Shown: positions 22,838 through 30,202 of the stretch, piece after piece
Layout of the letters: each line of letters opens with the position of its first letter
Position numbering within the stretch: the first letter of the stretch is position 1
Translations under genes and position numbers: made by a program
Notes under the pieces: generated by a model
What the model was told of the DNA's origin: nothing
Databases searched by the model: none
The model's input: only the letters and a program-made list of their open reading frames with translations
Assembly (NCBI GenBank): GCA_949935795.1
Contig: CATLFX010000027.1
Span: 1-33,924, forward strand
DNA length: 33,924 nucleotides
Origin: an uncultured Oscillospiraceae bacterium
Lineage (GTDB): Bacteria; Bacillota; Clostridia; Oscillospirales; Oscillospiraceae
Direction: 5' to 3'

Positions 22838-23407
22838 ATGCCAAAAATCTTTACGACCCTGGATAAGATCCGCCCCGCTTATGACATCACCTATAAAATC
22901 GTCATGCTCCTGTGCAAGATTCTGCTGGTCGCCGATATTTTGATCGCCTCTTACGCGGTCCTCGGCCGGTTCTGCCAGCAGTGGTCCAGGCAGTATGAAT
23001 TCCTCAGCTTCCTGGCTATCATCAAAGATCCGGCCTGGACCGAGCAGGTGGTGCTGACGTGCATGTCCTACATGGCGGTGCTGTCCGCCGCGCTGGCCAT
23101 CCGTACGGGCGGACATATCCGCATGACCGCATTCGACAACTATCTGCCCAAGAATGTAGTCAAGGTGCTGGACGTTGTGGCCGACATCGCCGTGATGGTG
23201 CTGGGCGTTATCATGGTGGTGGAGGGCTGGAACTACACCACCACCCTGGGCAGCAAGGGCTTTTATGAGTCCATCCCCTGGCTGAGCCGGTTCTGGATGT
23301 ACTTCCCGGTGCCTCTGGCCGGCATCGCCATGATCGTCTTTGAGCTGGAGGCGCTCTATAACCACATCAAATCGTTCTTCGTCGGGGAAGAGGAGGTGCA
23401 GAAGTAA
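22838..23407 (+). CDS. TRAP transporter small permease (DctQ family)
   Basis: A 189-residue membrane subunit with four hydrophobic segments (about 22-43, 70-88, 106-128 and 147-168). The family pattern is seen in the motif WTEQVVLTCMSYMAVL and the following AIRTGGHIRMTAFDNYLP. It partners the large permease in sodium-driven uptake. GAGGGAGG precedes the ATG. Its stop overlaps the start of the dctM gene (TAATG), so the two permease subunits are translated together. Confidence 0.93.
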   Translation: MPKIFTTLDKIRPAYDITYKIVMLLCKILLVADILIASYAVLGRFCQQWSRQYEFLSFLAIIKDPAWTEQVVLTCMSYMAVLSAALAIRTGGHIRMTAFDNYLPKNVVKVLDVVADIAVMVLGVIMVVEGWNYTTTLGSKGFYESIPWLSRFWMYFPVPLAGIAMIVFELEALYNHIKSFFVGEEEVQK

Positions 23408-24747
23408 TGGATGCCAATACCTTTGCGATTATCGTTCTGCTGGGCACCTTTGCCCTTATGATCTTCCTGCGCTTCCCCATCGCCTACGCCGTGGGCCTGT
23501 CCTCCGTGTTCTGCCTGATGGCCATGGGCAACAGCCTCAACGCCATCTGCCGTCTGATGGTGAAGGGTATCTCCTCCTTCTCCCTGATGGCCGTGCCTTT
23601 CTTCATCACCATGGGCGTGCTCATGGGCAAGGGCGGCATCTCCGATAAGCTCATCGCCCTGGCAAACGCCTGCGTGGGCTGGATGCGGGGCGGTCTGGCC
23701 ATGGTGAACATCGTGGCCTCCTACTTCTTCGGCGGCATCTCCGGCTCCGCCTCGGCAGACACCGCCTCCATCGGCTCCATCATGATCCCCATGATGGTGG
23801 ACCAGGGCTACGACGCCGACTTCTCCACGGCGGTCACCATCACCTCCTCCTGTGAGGGTCTGCTGGTGCCCCCCAGCCATAACATGGTCATCTACGCCAC
23901 CACCGCGGGCGGCATCTCCGTAGGCTCCCTGTTCCTGGCGGGTTACCTGCCCGGCGCCCTGCTGGCCGCGTCGCTGATGGTCGGCTCCTATATCATCTCC
24001 GTCAAGCGCAACTATCCCAAGGGTGATAGATTCAGCATCGTCAGCTTCTTTAAGCAGCTCGCCACCTCCATCTGGGCCCTGCTGGCCATCGTCATCGTCA
24101 TCGTGGGCGTGGTGGCCGGCTGGTTCACCGCCACCGAGTCCGCCGCCATCGCGGTCATCTACTCCCTGATCGTCTCCGTCTTCGTCTACAAGGGCGTGGA
24201 CTGGAAGGGCGTTTGGAAGGCCCTGGACGAGTGCGTCAACACCCTGGCCATCGTGCTCATCCTCATCGCCACCTCCGCGGTGTTCGGCGACTGCCTCACC
24301 AAGCTCCACGTGCCCGACCTGGCGGCCCAGGCCATCGTGGGCCTCACCGACAACCGCTATATCCTGATCCTCCTGCTCAACGTGATCCTGCTGGTGCTGG
24401 GCATGATTATGGACATGGCCCCCATCATCCTCATCGCCACCCCCATCCTGCTGCCGGTGGCCACCCAGTACTGCGGGCTGGACCCCATCCAGTTCGGCAT
24501 TATGGTGGTGCTCAACTGCGGCATCGGCCTGCTCACTCCCCCTGTCGGCGCGGTGCTGTTCATCGGCTCCGCCGTGGCCAAGCGGCCCATGGAAAAGGTG
24601 GTCAAGGCCACATTACCCTTCTATTTGTGCATGATTATCACGCTGCTGCTGGTCTCCTACTGGGCGGACGTGAGCCTGATTATTCCCAAGCTGCTGGGCG
24701 GCTATCAACCCGCTGTGGCCGGTCTGGCAGGACTTTTGACGCCGTAA
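23407..24747 (+). CDS. TRAP transporter large permease (DctM family)
   Basis: A 446-residue channel subunit with about 12 membrane segments. Typical family motifs are RFPIAYAVGLSSV (about 18-30), SYFFGGISGSASADTASIGS (about 110-129), VPPSHNMVIYA in the first half, and MDMAPIILIATPILLPVA with GLLTPPVGAVLF in the second half. It carries out solute movement driven by sodium after docking of the DctP protein. Its ATG overlaps the dctQ stop. It is followed by the cupin gene after 61 bp without a terminator, so the cupin is probably in the same transcript. Confidence 0.95.
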   Translation: MDANTFAIIVLLGTFALMIFLRFPIAYAVGLSSVFCLMAMGNSLNAICRLMVKGISSFSLMAVPFFITMGVLMGKGGISDKLIALANACVGWMRGGLAMVNIVASYFFGGISGSASADTASIGSIMIPMMVDQGYDADFSTAVTITSSCEGLLVPPSHNMVIYATTAGGISVGSLFLAGYLPGALLAASLMVGSYIISVKRNYPKGDRFSIVSFFKQLATSIWALLAIVIVIVGVVAGWFTATESAAIAVIYSLIVSVFVYKGVDWKGVWKALDECVNTLAIVLILIATSAVFGDCLTKLHVPDLAAQAIVGLTDNRYILILLLNVILLVLGMIMDMAPIILIATPILLPVATQYCGLDPIQFGIMVVLNCGIGLLTPPVGAVLFIGSAVAKRPMEKVVKATLPFYLCMIITLLLVSYWADVSLIIPKLLGGYQPAVAGLAGLLTP

Positions 24748-24808
24748 AATCCATATGGCCGGGGCTGTTGAGCGGCTCCGGCCATATCTCTGTAAGGGAG
24801 GCTTTGAT

Positions 24809-25165
24809 ATGTTTACCAAACAGGACCAGCGCTGGGTGTTCCACGGGGATACCCAGCCCCAGCAGGCCGGGGAGGGCGTGGTCCGCCGGGTGCTGGCCTA
24901 CAGCGGCCAGCTCATGTGCGTGGAGAACACCTTCGCCGCCGGGGCGGTGGGAGCGCTCCACAGCCACCCCCACACCCAGATCACCTATGTGGTCAGCGGG
25001 CGGTTCTCCTTCACCATCGACGGAGTGGTTCACGAGGTGGGCCCCGGCGACACCATGCTGAAAACAGACGGGGTGGTCCACGGCTGCACCTGCCTGGAGG
25101 CCGGCGTGCTGCTGGACATTTTCACCCCCATGCGGGAGGACTTCCTGCCAAAAGAGGACGCCTGA
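24809..25165 (+). CDS. kdgF: KdgF-like cupin (unsaturated uronate ring-opening)
   Basis: A 118-residue single-domain cupin. Motif 1 is GALHSHPHTQITYVVSG, with probable metal ligands His51, His53 and Gln57, and motif 2 gives His90 in GVVHGCTCLE. The C-terminal LLDIFTPMREDFL is typical of KdgF, which speeds conversion of 4,5-unsaturated uronates (from pectin or alginate) to linear keto sugars. Other small cupins share the fold, so the reaction is inferred from these segments and from position behind a TRAP transporter. I chose ATG 24809 for AGGGAGG 7 nt upstream. Its stop lies in the loop of the terminator at 25151-25182. Confidence 0.75.
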   Translation: MFTKQDQRWVFHGDTQPQQAGEGVVRRVLAYSGQLMCVENTFAAGAVGALHSHPHTQITYVVSGRFSFTIDGVVHEVGPGDTMLKTDGVVHGCTCLEAGVLLDIFTPMREDFLPKEDA

Positions 25166-25182
25166 CGGCGTCCTCTTTTTTT
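25151..25182. terminator. Bidirectional terminator after the TRAP/kdgF operon
   Basis: GAGGACGCC (25154-25162) and GGCGTCCTC (25167-25175) form a perfect 9-bp stem with a 4-nt loop, preceded by an A-run and followed by seven T. The kdgF stop codon (25163-25165) is in the loop. It can also end the minus-strand ABC operon. Confidence 0.93.
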
Positions 25183-25207
25183 CCTATATGCGGTCCGGCG
25201 GCGCCGC

Positions 25208-26800
25208 TCACAGCGCGCGCAGCATGGCCGGGCCTTTTTTCGCCAAAACGAAGACGCATCCCGCCGCGAACGCGGCCAGCAGAACCAGCGGCAGAGCCAG
25301 CGCCGCCCAGGGCGCCAGCATGTCCCCCAGCAGGTAGAGCAGGGCGCACACCCCCACCACCGCCATGGGGACGAACATCCCCAGCACAACGGCCAGAGAC
25401 TGCTTGACCACCACGGTTTCGTTCACCGCGTCCAGCTTGGGGAAGGCCAGGCCCATCAGCATGCCAAACGCGGCGTGGCCCAGGTTGAACAGCAGTGTGA
25501 CCAGCAGCAGGGCCGCCCCCTCCCACAGGGAGAGCTGGAGGGCGGCGGCCAGGCACACCCCGGCGATCACCGTGCAGGGCACGCTGAGCAGCAGCTGAAA
25601 ACCGGTCTTGATCCACAGCAGCTCGCCCTCTCTCACGGGGGCCTCCCGGAGAATCCATAGGTACTTGCCCTCCAGGCTGATAGAGGGCGCGGCGATGGCG
25701 CACATGGACAGGCAGAAGCCCATCACCGCCGCAGCCGCCAGCGCCGTGGGGAAGTCCCCGCCTACCATGGCGAGAAGGCTTTGCAGATCCCGTCTCATCA
25801 CCAGCGCCGCCACCCCCATGGCTACCAGCATCATCAGGCCGATGCCGGAGTTCCACATATACATGGGAGTGCCGAAAAACCGCCTGGCCTCCTTGGCCAG
25901 CAGGGCCTTTTTCTGCCCCGAGGCGGCCTGGGCGGACAGCTTGTAGTCGTTCCGGGCGGACCGGGCGGCAAAGGCGGTGACCGCCTGACGGTACACTTTC
26001 CCCAGGCCAAACACTACGACGGCAAAGGGGACGATACAACAGGCGGCGAAGGCCAGCAGCAGCCCCCAGTCCCCCATAATGCCGTCCGCCATCCACAGCA
26101 TGGGGGCGGCCCAGCTCAGGGACTCCTTCACCCCGGCGGCATTGGCGGCAAGCCCCTCGATCATGCCGTTGAGGTTGAACACAAACCAGACCACCGCCGC
26201 CATGTAGAGCGCCATGACAATGTTCTGCCCCAGCGCCCCCTTGGAAACCCTGGCGGACAGGAAAGCCACCAGCGCCCCCAGCAGCACGGACAGCGCCGTA
26301 TCCAGCAGAGGCAGGGCGAACACCGCCACAATGAGCCGCACCCAGAACAGCAGGCTGTGCCCCACGCCGCTCTGGGTCATAAAGGCGCACACCGCCCCGG
26401 CGGGGGCCAGCACGAAGAAGGAGAACAGCAGGTTCTCCAGGTAGATGGCCGACACCCGGCTGGCCATCAGCGCAGTGGTGGACACGGGCATGGACAGCAG
26501 CAGGTCGTTGTCCTTGCCGCCGAACACCACCCCCTTGACGGCGAAGGTGGTGAACATCAGGCCGCCCACCAGCGCCCCCATGCCCATGAAGATGAACACC
26601 AGCACCTCCATGTGGACGGGAGCCAGAACCTGCATCAGCATGGAGCTGTACAGCCCGGACATGTACAGACCCAAAAAGGCAATGAGCAGCATAGCCCCCG
26701 CGCCGGTGGCCGCTTTTTTACGGCTGTTTCCCCGGCTGTTGGTGGAGGACAGCAGCATGGATTTTACACTGACCTTCAACAGGGCAAAGAACTTTTTCAT
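25208..26800 (-). CDS. ABC transporter permease
   Basis: A 530-residue membrane protein with about 12 hydrophobic segments. It starts MKKFFALLKVSVKSML, followed by a Ser/Arg-rich stretch and TM1 at about 35-55. A VFGGKDNDLLLSMPVS motif near residue 93 is characteristic of the exporter-type ABC-2 / EcsB-like permeases of Firmicutes. The substrate is unknown. The ATG (26800-26798) overlaps the stop of the ATPase gene (ATGA), so the two are coupled. The GGAG ribosome site is modest, in keeping with coupling. A longer reading frame upstream is antisense overlap and not used. Confidence 0.88.
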   Translation of the reverse strand: MKKFFALLKVSVKSMLLSSTNSRGNSRKKAATGAGAMLLIAFLGLYMSGLYSSMLMQVLAPVHMEVLVFIFMGMGALVGGLMFTTFAVKGVVFGGKDNDLLLSMPVSTTALMASRVSAIYLENLLFSFFVLAPAGAVCAFMTQSGVGHSLLFWVRLIVAVFALPLLDTALSVLLGALVAFLSARVSKGALGQNIVMALYMAAVVWFVFNLNGMIEGLAANAAGVKESLSWAAPMLWMADGIMGDWGLLLAFAACCIVPFAVVVFGLGKVYRQAVTAFAARSARNDYKLSAQAASGQKKALLAKEARRFFGTPMYMWNSGIGLMMLVAMGVAALVMRRDLQSLLAMVGGDFPTALAAAAVMGFCLSMCAIAAPSISLEGKYLWILREAPVREGELLWIKTGFQLLLSVPCTVIAGVCLAAALQLSLWEGAALLLVTLLFNLGHAAFGMLMGLAFPKLDAVNETVVVKQSLAVVLGMFVPMAVVGVCALLYLLGDMLAPWAALALPLVLLAAFAAGCVFVLAKKGPAMLRAL

Positions 26801-27510
26801 TTGTCTCCCTCCAGCTCCAGGAACACGTCCTCCAGGGAGGAGTCGCCCACCAGCTGTTCGGTGGGGCCGCTTTTCACCAGCCGCCCGTCCTTGATGATGG
26901 CGATCTGGTGGCACAGCTTCTCCGCCACCTCCAGCACGTGGGTGGAGAAAAACACCGCCGAGCCGCCCTGGCAAAGCTCCGCCAGGTATCCCTTCATCAG
27001 GTGGGAGGCGGAGGGGTCCAGCCCCACGAAGGGCTCGTCCAGGATCAGCAGTTTCGGGCGGCGGATGAAGGCCGAGATGAGGGCCAGCTTCTGCCGCATC
27101 CCGTGGGAGTAGCTGCCGATGGGTGAACCCAGGCTGCCCGTCAGCTCAAAGGCATCGCCGAATCTGCCGATGTCCTTTGTACGCCGGTCCGCCGGGATGT
27201 CGTACAAATCGGCGATAAAATTCAGGTAGTCGATGCCCTTCATGAACTCGTACAGGTCCGGGTTGTCGGGCAGGAAGGCGGTGACCCGCTTGGCCCCCAC
27301 CGGGTCCTTTTTGATGTCGCGGCCGTCGATGGTGATGGTCCCTTCGGTGAAGTCCATCACCCCCGCCACCGCCCGCAGGGTGGTGGTCTTGCCCGCCCCG
27401 TTGTGGCCGATGAAGCCGTAGATCTCACCGGGGCGCACGTGGAGGGTCAGGTCGTCCACCGCCTTCTTGCCGCCGGGATAGGTCTTGGAATAGTGTTCAA
27501 TGCGAAGCAT
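26797..27510 (-). CDS. ABC transporter ATP-binding protein
   Basis: A 237-residue ATPase. Walker A is GHNGAGKTTT (about 38-47), the Q-loop region is TAFLPDNPDLYE, the signature is SYSHGMRQKLALI, Walker B is LLILDEPFVGLD, and the switch histidine is in STHVLEVAE. The class is that of two-component exporters (CcmA / EcsA-like). It powers the permease encoded immediately downstream. I chose ATG 27510, whose AAAGGAGAG site is well placed, over an in-frame ATG eight codons earlier. Upstream lies a 9-nt direct repeat and then repeat copy A3. Confidence 0.93.
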   Translation of the reverse strand: MLRIEHYSKTYPGGKKAVDDLTLHVRPGEIYGFIGHNGAGKTTTLRAVAGVMDFTEGTITIDGRDIKKDPVGAKRVTAFLPDNPDLYEFMKGIDYLNFIADLYDIPADRRTKDIGRFGDAFELTGSLGSPIGSYSHGMRQKLALISAFIRRPKLLILDEPFVGLDPSASHLMKGYLAELCQGGSAVFFSTHVLEVAEKLCHQIAIIKDGRLVKSGPTEQLVGDSSLEDVFLELEGDK

Positions 27511-27546
27511 ATTGGTCTCTCCTTTACAGCACAAATAGGTCTTATT

Positions 27547-27572
27547 TCAAAGGTTATAGCAGGTCAAAGGTT
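27547..27572. repeat. 9-nt direct repeat upstream of the ABC operon
   Basis: TCAAAGGTT occurs at 27547-27555 and 27564-27572, 17 bp apart, in the short promoter region of the ABC genes. It could be a regulator site. I could not find a convincing minus-strand promoter here. Confidence 0.4.
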
Positions 27573-27573
27573 G

Positions 27574-27700
27574 TTGTCACGCTTCGCCTGTTCGCGACGT
27601 GCGGCTTCGCTCCGTCTCGGGCAAACCCCATCCCCACTTTGCGGGTCTGGGTTTGCCCTCGCTCCGTTCCATCCGCACTGCTCACGACGGCTCAGCGCTT
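27574..27700 (+). repeat. Repeat family A, full copy A3
   Basis: Starts TTGTCACGCTTCGCC and ends GCTCAGCGCTT, directly touching the stop codon of the YbjQ gene. The centre is a perfect 10-bp stem GGGCAAACCC / GGGTTTGCCC. The outer stem reads GTGCGG / CCGCAC where the other copies have GCGCGG / CCGCGC, a compensated change. Confidence 0.85.
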
Positions 27701-28012
27701 CTACTTATACCGCACCGCGGTGCCGTACACGGTGATCTCCGCCGCCCCCTGCATGATGGACGCGGAGGCGTAGCGGATGTTCACCACCGCGTCCGCCCCC
27801 AAAGCCTCCGCCTCGTCCACCATCCGCTTGGTGGCCAGCTGGCGGGCCTCGGTGAGCATATCGGTATAGCTCTCAATCTCGCCGCCCACAAAGGTGTTCA
27901 TGAACGCCATAAAGTCCTTGCCAAAGCTCTTGCACTGGACCACCGAGCCTTTTACAATGGACAGCGCCTCGATCTCCCGGCCAGGGACATGGTCAATATT
28001 GAGCAGCAGCAT
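27701..28012 (-). CDS. YbjQ/UPF0145 family protein
   Basis: A 103-residue soluble protein of the YbjQ (UPF0145, 'heavy-metal-binding') family; its function is not established. Family features are IEALSIVKGSVVQCKSFGKD, GGEIESYTDMLTEARQLA, and LGADAVVNIRYASASIMQGA. Homologues assemble as rings of five. The ATG at 28012 overlaps the end of the merR gene by 20 bp and has GAGG upstream, so it is translated with the regulator and is probably its target or partner. The stop codon touches repeat A3. Confidence 0.88.
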   Translation of the reverse strand: MLLLNIDHVPGREIEALSIVKGSVVQCKSFGKDFMAFMNTFVGGEIESYTDMLTEARQLATKRMVDEAEALGADAVVNIRYASASIMQGAAEITVYGTAVRYK

Positions 28013-28643
28013 CTTCCTCGCCTCCCCTGATCTGCTTGATGCGCCGGTACAGCGCCGCCAGCACGCCGACGATGACCACCACCGGGATGGCCGCGATGGC
28101 GATGACAATACCGACAGGCGGCGCCTCCTCCGGCGCGGTGGTGAAGCCCCAGACGATGAGGGCTAAAAACGCCGCCATCATCACCAGCACCACGACAGCC
28201 GCCCCCACGGGGCTGACGTACCGGGTCAATTTGTCCTGTTTTCCCACGTTCATAAATTTTGTGCCCTCCTGTTCCTGCCGCTCCATGGATGCCAGCACCC
28301 CGTCGGCGTCCAGGCTGTCCAGCTGGCTTCTGCTCTCCCGGATCTGGGCGCACACGCCCTGGGCCGCCGCCAGATTGGCCTGCCTGCGCTCCAGCTGGAT
28401 GATGTGCCGCCCCATGGCGTCCTCCAGGGTCAGCGACCCGGATTTGAGGCGCAGGATCTCCTCAATGGGCACGTCCAGCATCCGCAGCAGCTTGATTTTT
28501 TTCAGCCACACCACGTCGGCGTCGCTGTAGTCCCGGTAGCCGTTTTCGTTGTTGCGCCCGGGAGTGAGCAGCCCCTCCTTTTCATAGAAGCGGATATTGC
28601 CCTTGGTGATGCCCACCAGCTGCTCCACCTGATTGATCTTCAT
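27993..28643 (-). CDS. MerR-family regulator with a membrane anchor
   Basis: A 216-residue protein. Residues 1-70 form the MerR winged helix (KINQVEQLVGITKGNIRFYE, then GYRDYSDADVVWLKKI). A coiled coil for dimer formation spans about 75-120. Two hydrophobic segments follow (about 138-161 and 172-193), with a basic end. Classic MerR proteins are soluble, so the membrane part is unusual and suggests response to an envelope signal. I chose ATG 28643, preceded by GGAGGGAGG. The promoter at 28668-28698 has a 19-bp spacer with a dyad, the known hallmark of MerR control, so it probably regulates itself and YbjQ. Confidence 0.9.
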   Translation of the reverse strand: MKINQVEQLVGITKGNIRFYEKEGLLTPGRNNENGYRDYSDADVVWLKKIKLLRMLDVPIEEILRLKSGSLTLEDAMGRHIIQLERRQANLAAAQGVCAQIRESRSQLDSLDADGVLASMERQEQEGTKFMNVGKQDKLTRYVSPVGAAVVVLVMMAAFLALIVWGFTTAPEEAPPVGIVIAIAAIPVVVIVGVLAALYRRIKQIRGGEEDAAAQY

Positions 28644-28667
28644 GGACTTGCCTCCCTCCTTGTTCTT

Positions 28668-28698
28668 GGTATACACCCTCCAGCAGGTGGAAGGTCAA
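28668..28698 (-). promoter_or_regulatory. MerR-type promoter and operator for merR-ybjQ
   Basis: On the minus strand -35 TTGACC (28698-28693) and -10 TATACC (28673-28668) are separated by 19 bp instead of 17. The spacer and -35 box hold the dyad ACCTTCCA-CCTGC-TGGAGGGT (28695-28675), 7 of 8 positions symmetrical. MerR-family activators are known to twist such over-long spacers to switch transcription on. Confidence 0.88.
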
Positions 28699-28725
28699 GG
28701 GGTTTTTGAAAATTTTTTAAGGGCC

Positions 28726-28779
28726 CGCCTTTTTTCTTTGAAAAGAAAAAAGGAAGCGAAAAAAGAAACTTTTAGACTG
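28726..28779 (-). repeat. Repeat family B, copy B4 (reverse)
   Basis: Stem CCTTTTTTCTTT (28728-28739) and AAAGAAAAAAGG (28742-28753), then the core in reverse orientation (GCGAAAAAAGAAACTTTT) and AGACTG. Forms an inverted pair with B5. Confidence 0.85.
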
Positions 28780-28805
28780 CCTCTATGAAAAACGGCAATT
28801 AGAAA

Positions 28806-28863
28806 CAGTCTAAAAGTCTTTCTTTTTGCTTCTTTTTCTTTCTTCAGAAAGAAAAAGAAGGCC
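28806..28863 (+). repeat. Repeat family B, copy B5 (forward)
   Basis: CAGTCTAAAAGT (28806-28817) is a perfect 12-bp inverted match to 28768-28779 in B4. The stem CTTCTTTTTCTTTC (28829-28842) and GAAAGAAAAAGAAG (28847-28860) is 14 bp and perfect. It ends 2 bp before the metY stop codon. Confidence 0.85.
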
Positions 28864-28864
28864 C

Positions 28865-30139
28865 TTACACCCGCTCCAGCGCTTGCGCCAGGTCGGCGAT
28901 GAGGTCGCCCAGGTCCTCGATGCCCACGGAGAACCGCACCAGGTCCGGGGACACCCCGGCGGCGGCCAGCTCCGCGTCGTTCATCTGCCGGTGGGTGGCG
29001 GAGGCGGGGTGGAGGACACAGGTCTTGGCGTCCGCCACGTGGGTGGCGATGGAGGCCAGCTTCAGCCCCGCCATGAAGCGCTCGGCGGCGGCCCGGCCCC
29101 CCTTCACCCCGAAGGATACCACCCCGCAGCAGCCGTTGGGGAGGTACTTTTGGGCCAGCTCATAGTATTTGTCCCCGGGCAGGCCCGCATACCGCACCCA
29201 GGCAACCTTCTCGTGCTTCTGGAGGAACTCCGCCACACCCTGGGCGTTGGCGCAGTGCCTGGCCATCCGCAGGGGAAGGGTCTCCATGCCCATGCCCAGC
29301 AGCCAGGCGTTCATGGGGGCGGGAGTGGAGCCGAAGTCCCGCATGAGCTGGACCACCGCCTTGGTGACATAGGCCCCGCCCAGGCCGAAGCGCTCGGTGT
29401 AGGTCACCCCGTGGTAGCTGTCGTCGGGGGTGGTGAGGCCGGGGTACTTGTCCGCGTGGGCGTTCCAGTCGAAGTTCCCGGAGTCCACGATGGCCCCGCC
29501 CACGGCGGCGGCGTGGCCGTCCAGGTACTTGGTGGTGGAGTGGGTGACGATGTCCGCCCCCCACTCGAAGGGACGGCACAGGGCCGGGGTGGCAAAGGTG
29601 TTGTCCACGATGAGGGGAACCCCGTGGGCATGGGCCGCCTTGGCAAACTTCTCGATGTCCAGCACCGTCAGGGCCGGGTTGGCGATGGTCTCGCCAAACA
29701 ACGCCTTGGTGTTGGGCTGGAAAGCGGCGTTCAGCTCCTCCTCGGTGCAGTCCGGGTCCACAAAGGTGAACTGGATGCCCATCCGCTTCATGGTGACGGC
29801 GAACAGGTTATAGGTGCCGCCGTAGATGGCGGAGGAGGCCACGATGTGGTCCCCGGCGGAGGCAATGTTGAACACGGCAAAGAAGTTGGCCGCCTGCCCG
29901 GAGGACAGCAGCATGGCCGCCGTGCCTCCCTCCAGGGCGCACAGCCGGGCCGCTACCATATCGCTGGTGGGGTTTTGCAGCCGGGTGTAGAAATAGCCCG
30001 ACGCCTCCAGGTCGAACAGCTTGCCCATGTCCTCGCTGGTCTCATAGCGGAAGGTGGTGGACTGGATGATGGGGATGTTCCGGGGCTCCCCGTTCCCGGG
30101 GCGGTAGCCCGCGTGGAGGCAGTTTGTGTCAAAATTCAT
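28865..30139 (-). CDS. metY: O-acetylhomoserine sulfhydrylase (aminocarboxypropyltransferase)
   Basis: A 424-residue PLP enzyme of the Cys/Met metabolism family. It replaces the acetyl group of O-acetyl-L-homoserine with sulfide (giving homocysteine) or methanethiol (giving methionine). Features are the opening FDTNCLHAGYRP, PLP phosphate contacts SSGQAANFFAV (79-89), the aspartate in IVDNTFATP (Asp179), and the PLP lysine Lys204 in THSTTKYLDGH. The insertion after Lys204 (FDWNAHADKYPGLT) is typical of MetY and not of MetB or MetC. ATG 30139 has AAAGGAAG 7 nt upstream. It completes the pathway begun by metA at 396. The promoter is unclear; TATACT at about 30158 could be a -10 box. Confidence 0.95.
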   Translation of the reverse strand: MNFDTNCLHAGYRPGNGEPRNIPIIQSTTFRYETSEDMGKLFDLEASGYFYTRLQNPTSDMVAARLCALEGGTAAMLLSSGQAANFFAVFNIASAGDHIVASSAIYGGTYNLFAVTMKRMGIQFTFVDPDCTEEELNAAFQPNTKALFGETIANPALTVLDIEKFAKAAHAHGVPLIVDNTFATPALCRPFEWGADIVTHSTTKYLDGHAAAVGGAIVDSGNFDWNAHADKYPGLTTPDDSYHGVTYTERFGLGGAYVTKAVVQLMRDFGSTPAPMNAWLLGMGMETLPLRMARHCANAQGVAEFLQKHEKVAWVRYAGLPGDKYYELAQKYLPNGCCGVVSFGVKGGRAAAERFMAGLKLASIATHVADAKTCVLHPASATHRQMNDAELAAAGVSPDLVRFSVGIEDLGDLIADLAQALERV

Positions 30140-30202
30140 GGTGCATCTTCCTTTCAAGTATATTCCCCGCGTGGTCCTTCCGTGGGAGGGCCCGCGCTGT
30201 GG

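Noticed and set aside
27539-27567. Minus-strand promoter TTGACC...TAAGAC for the ABC operon
   Set aside because: The -10 box matches the consensus at only three of six positions and no better spacing was found.
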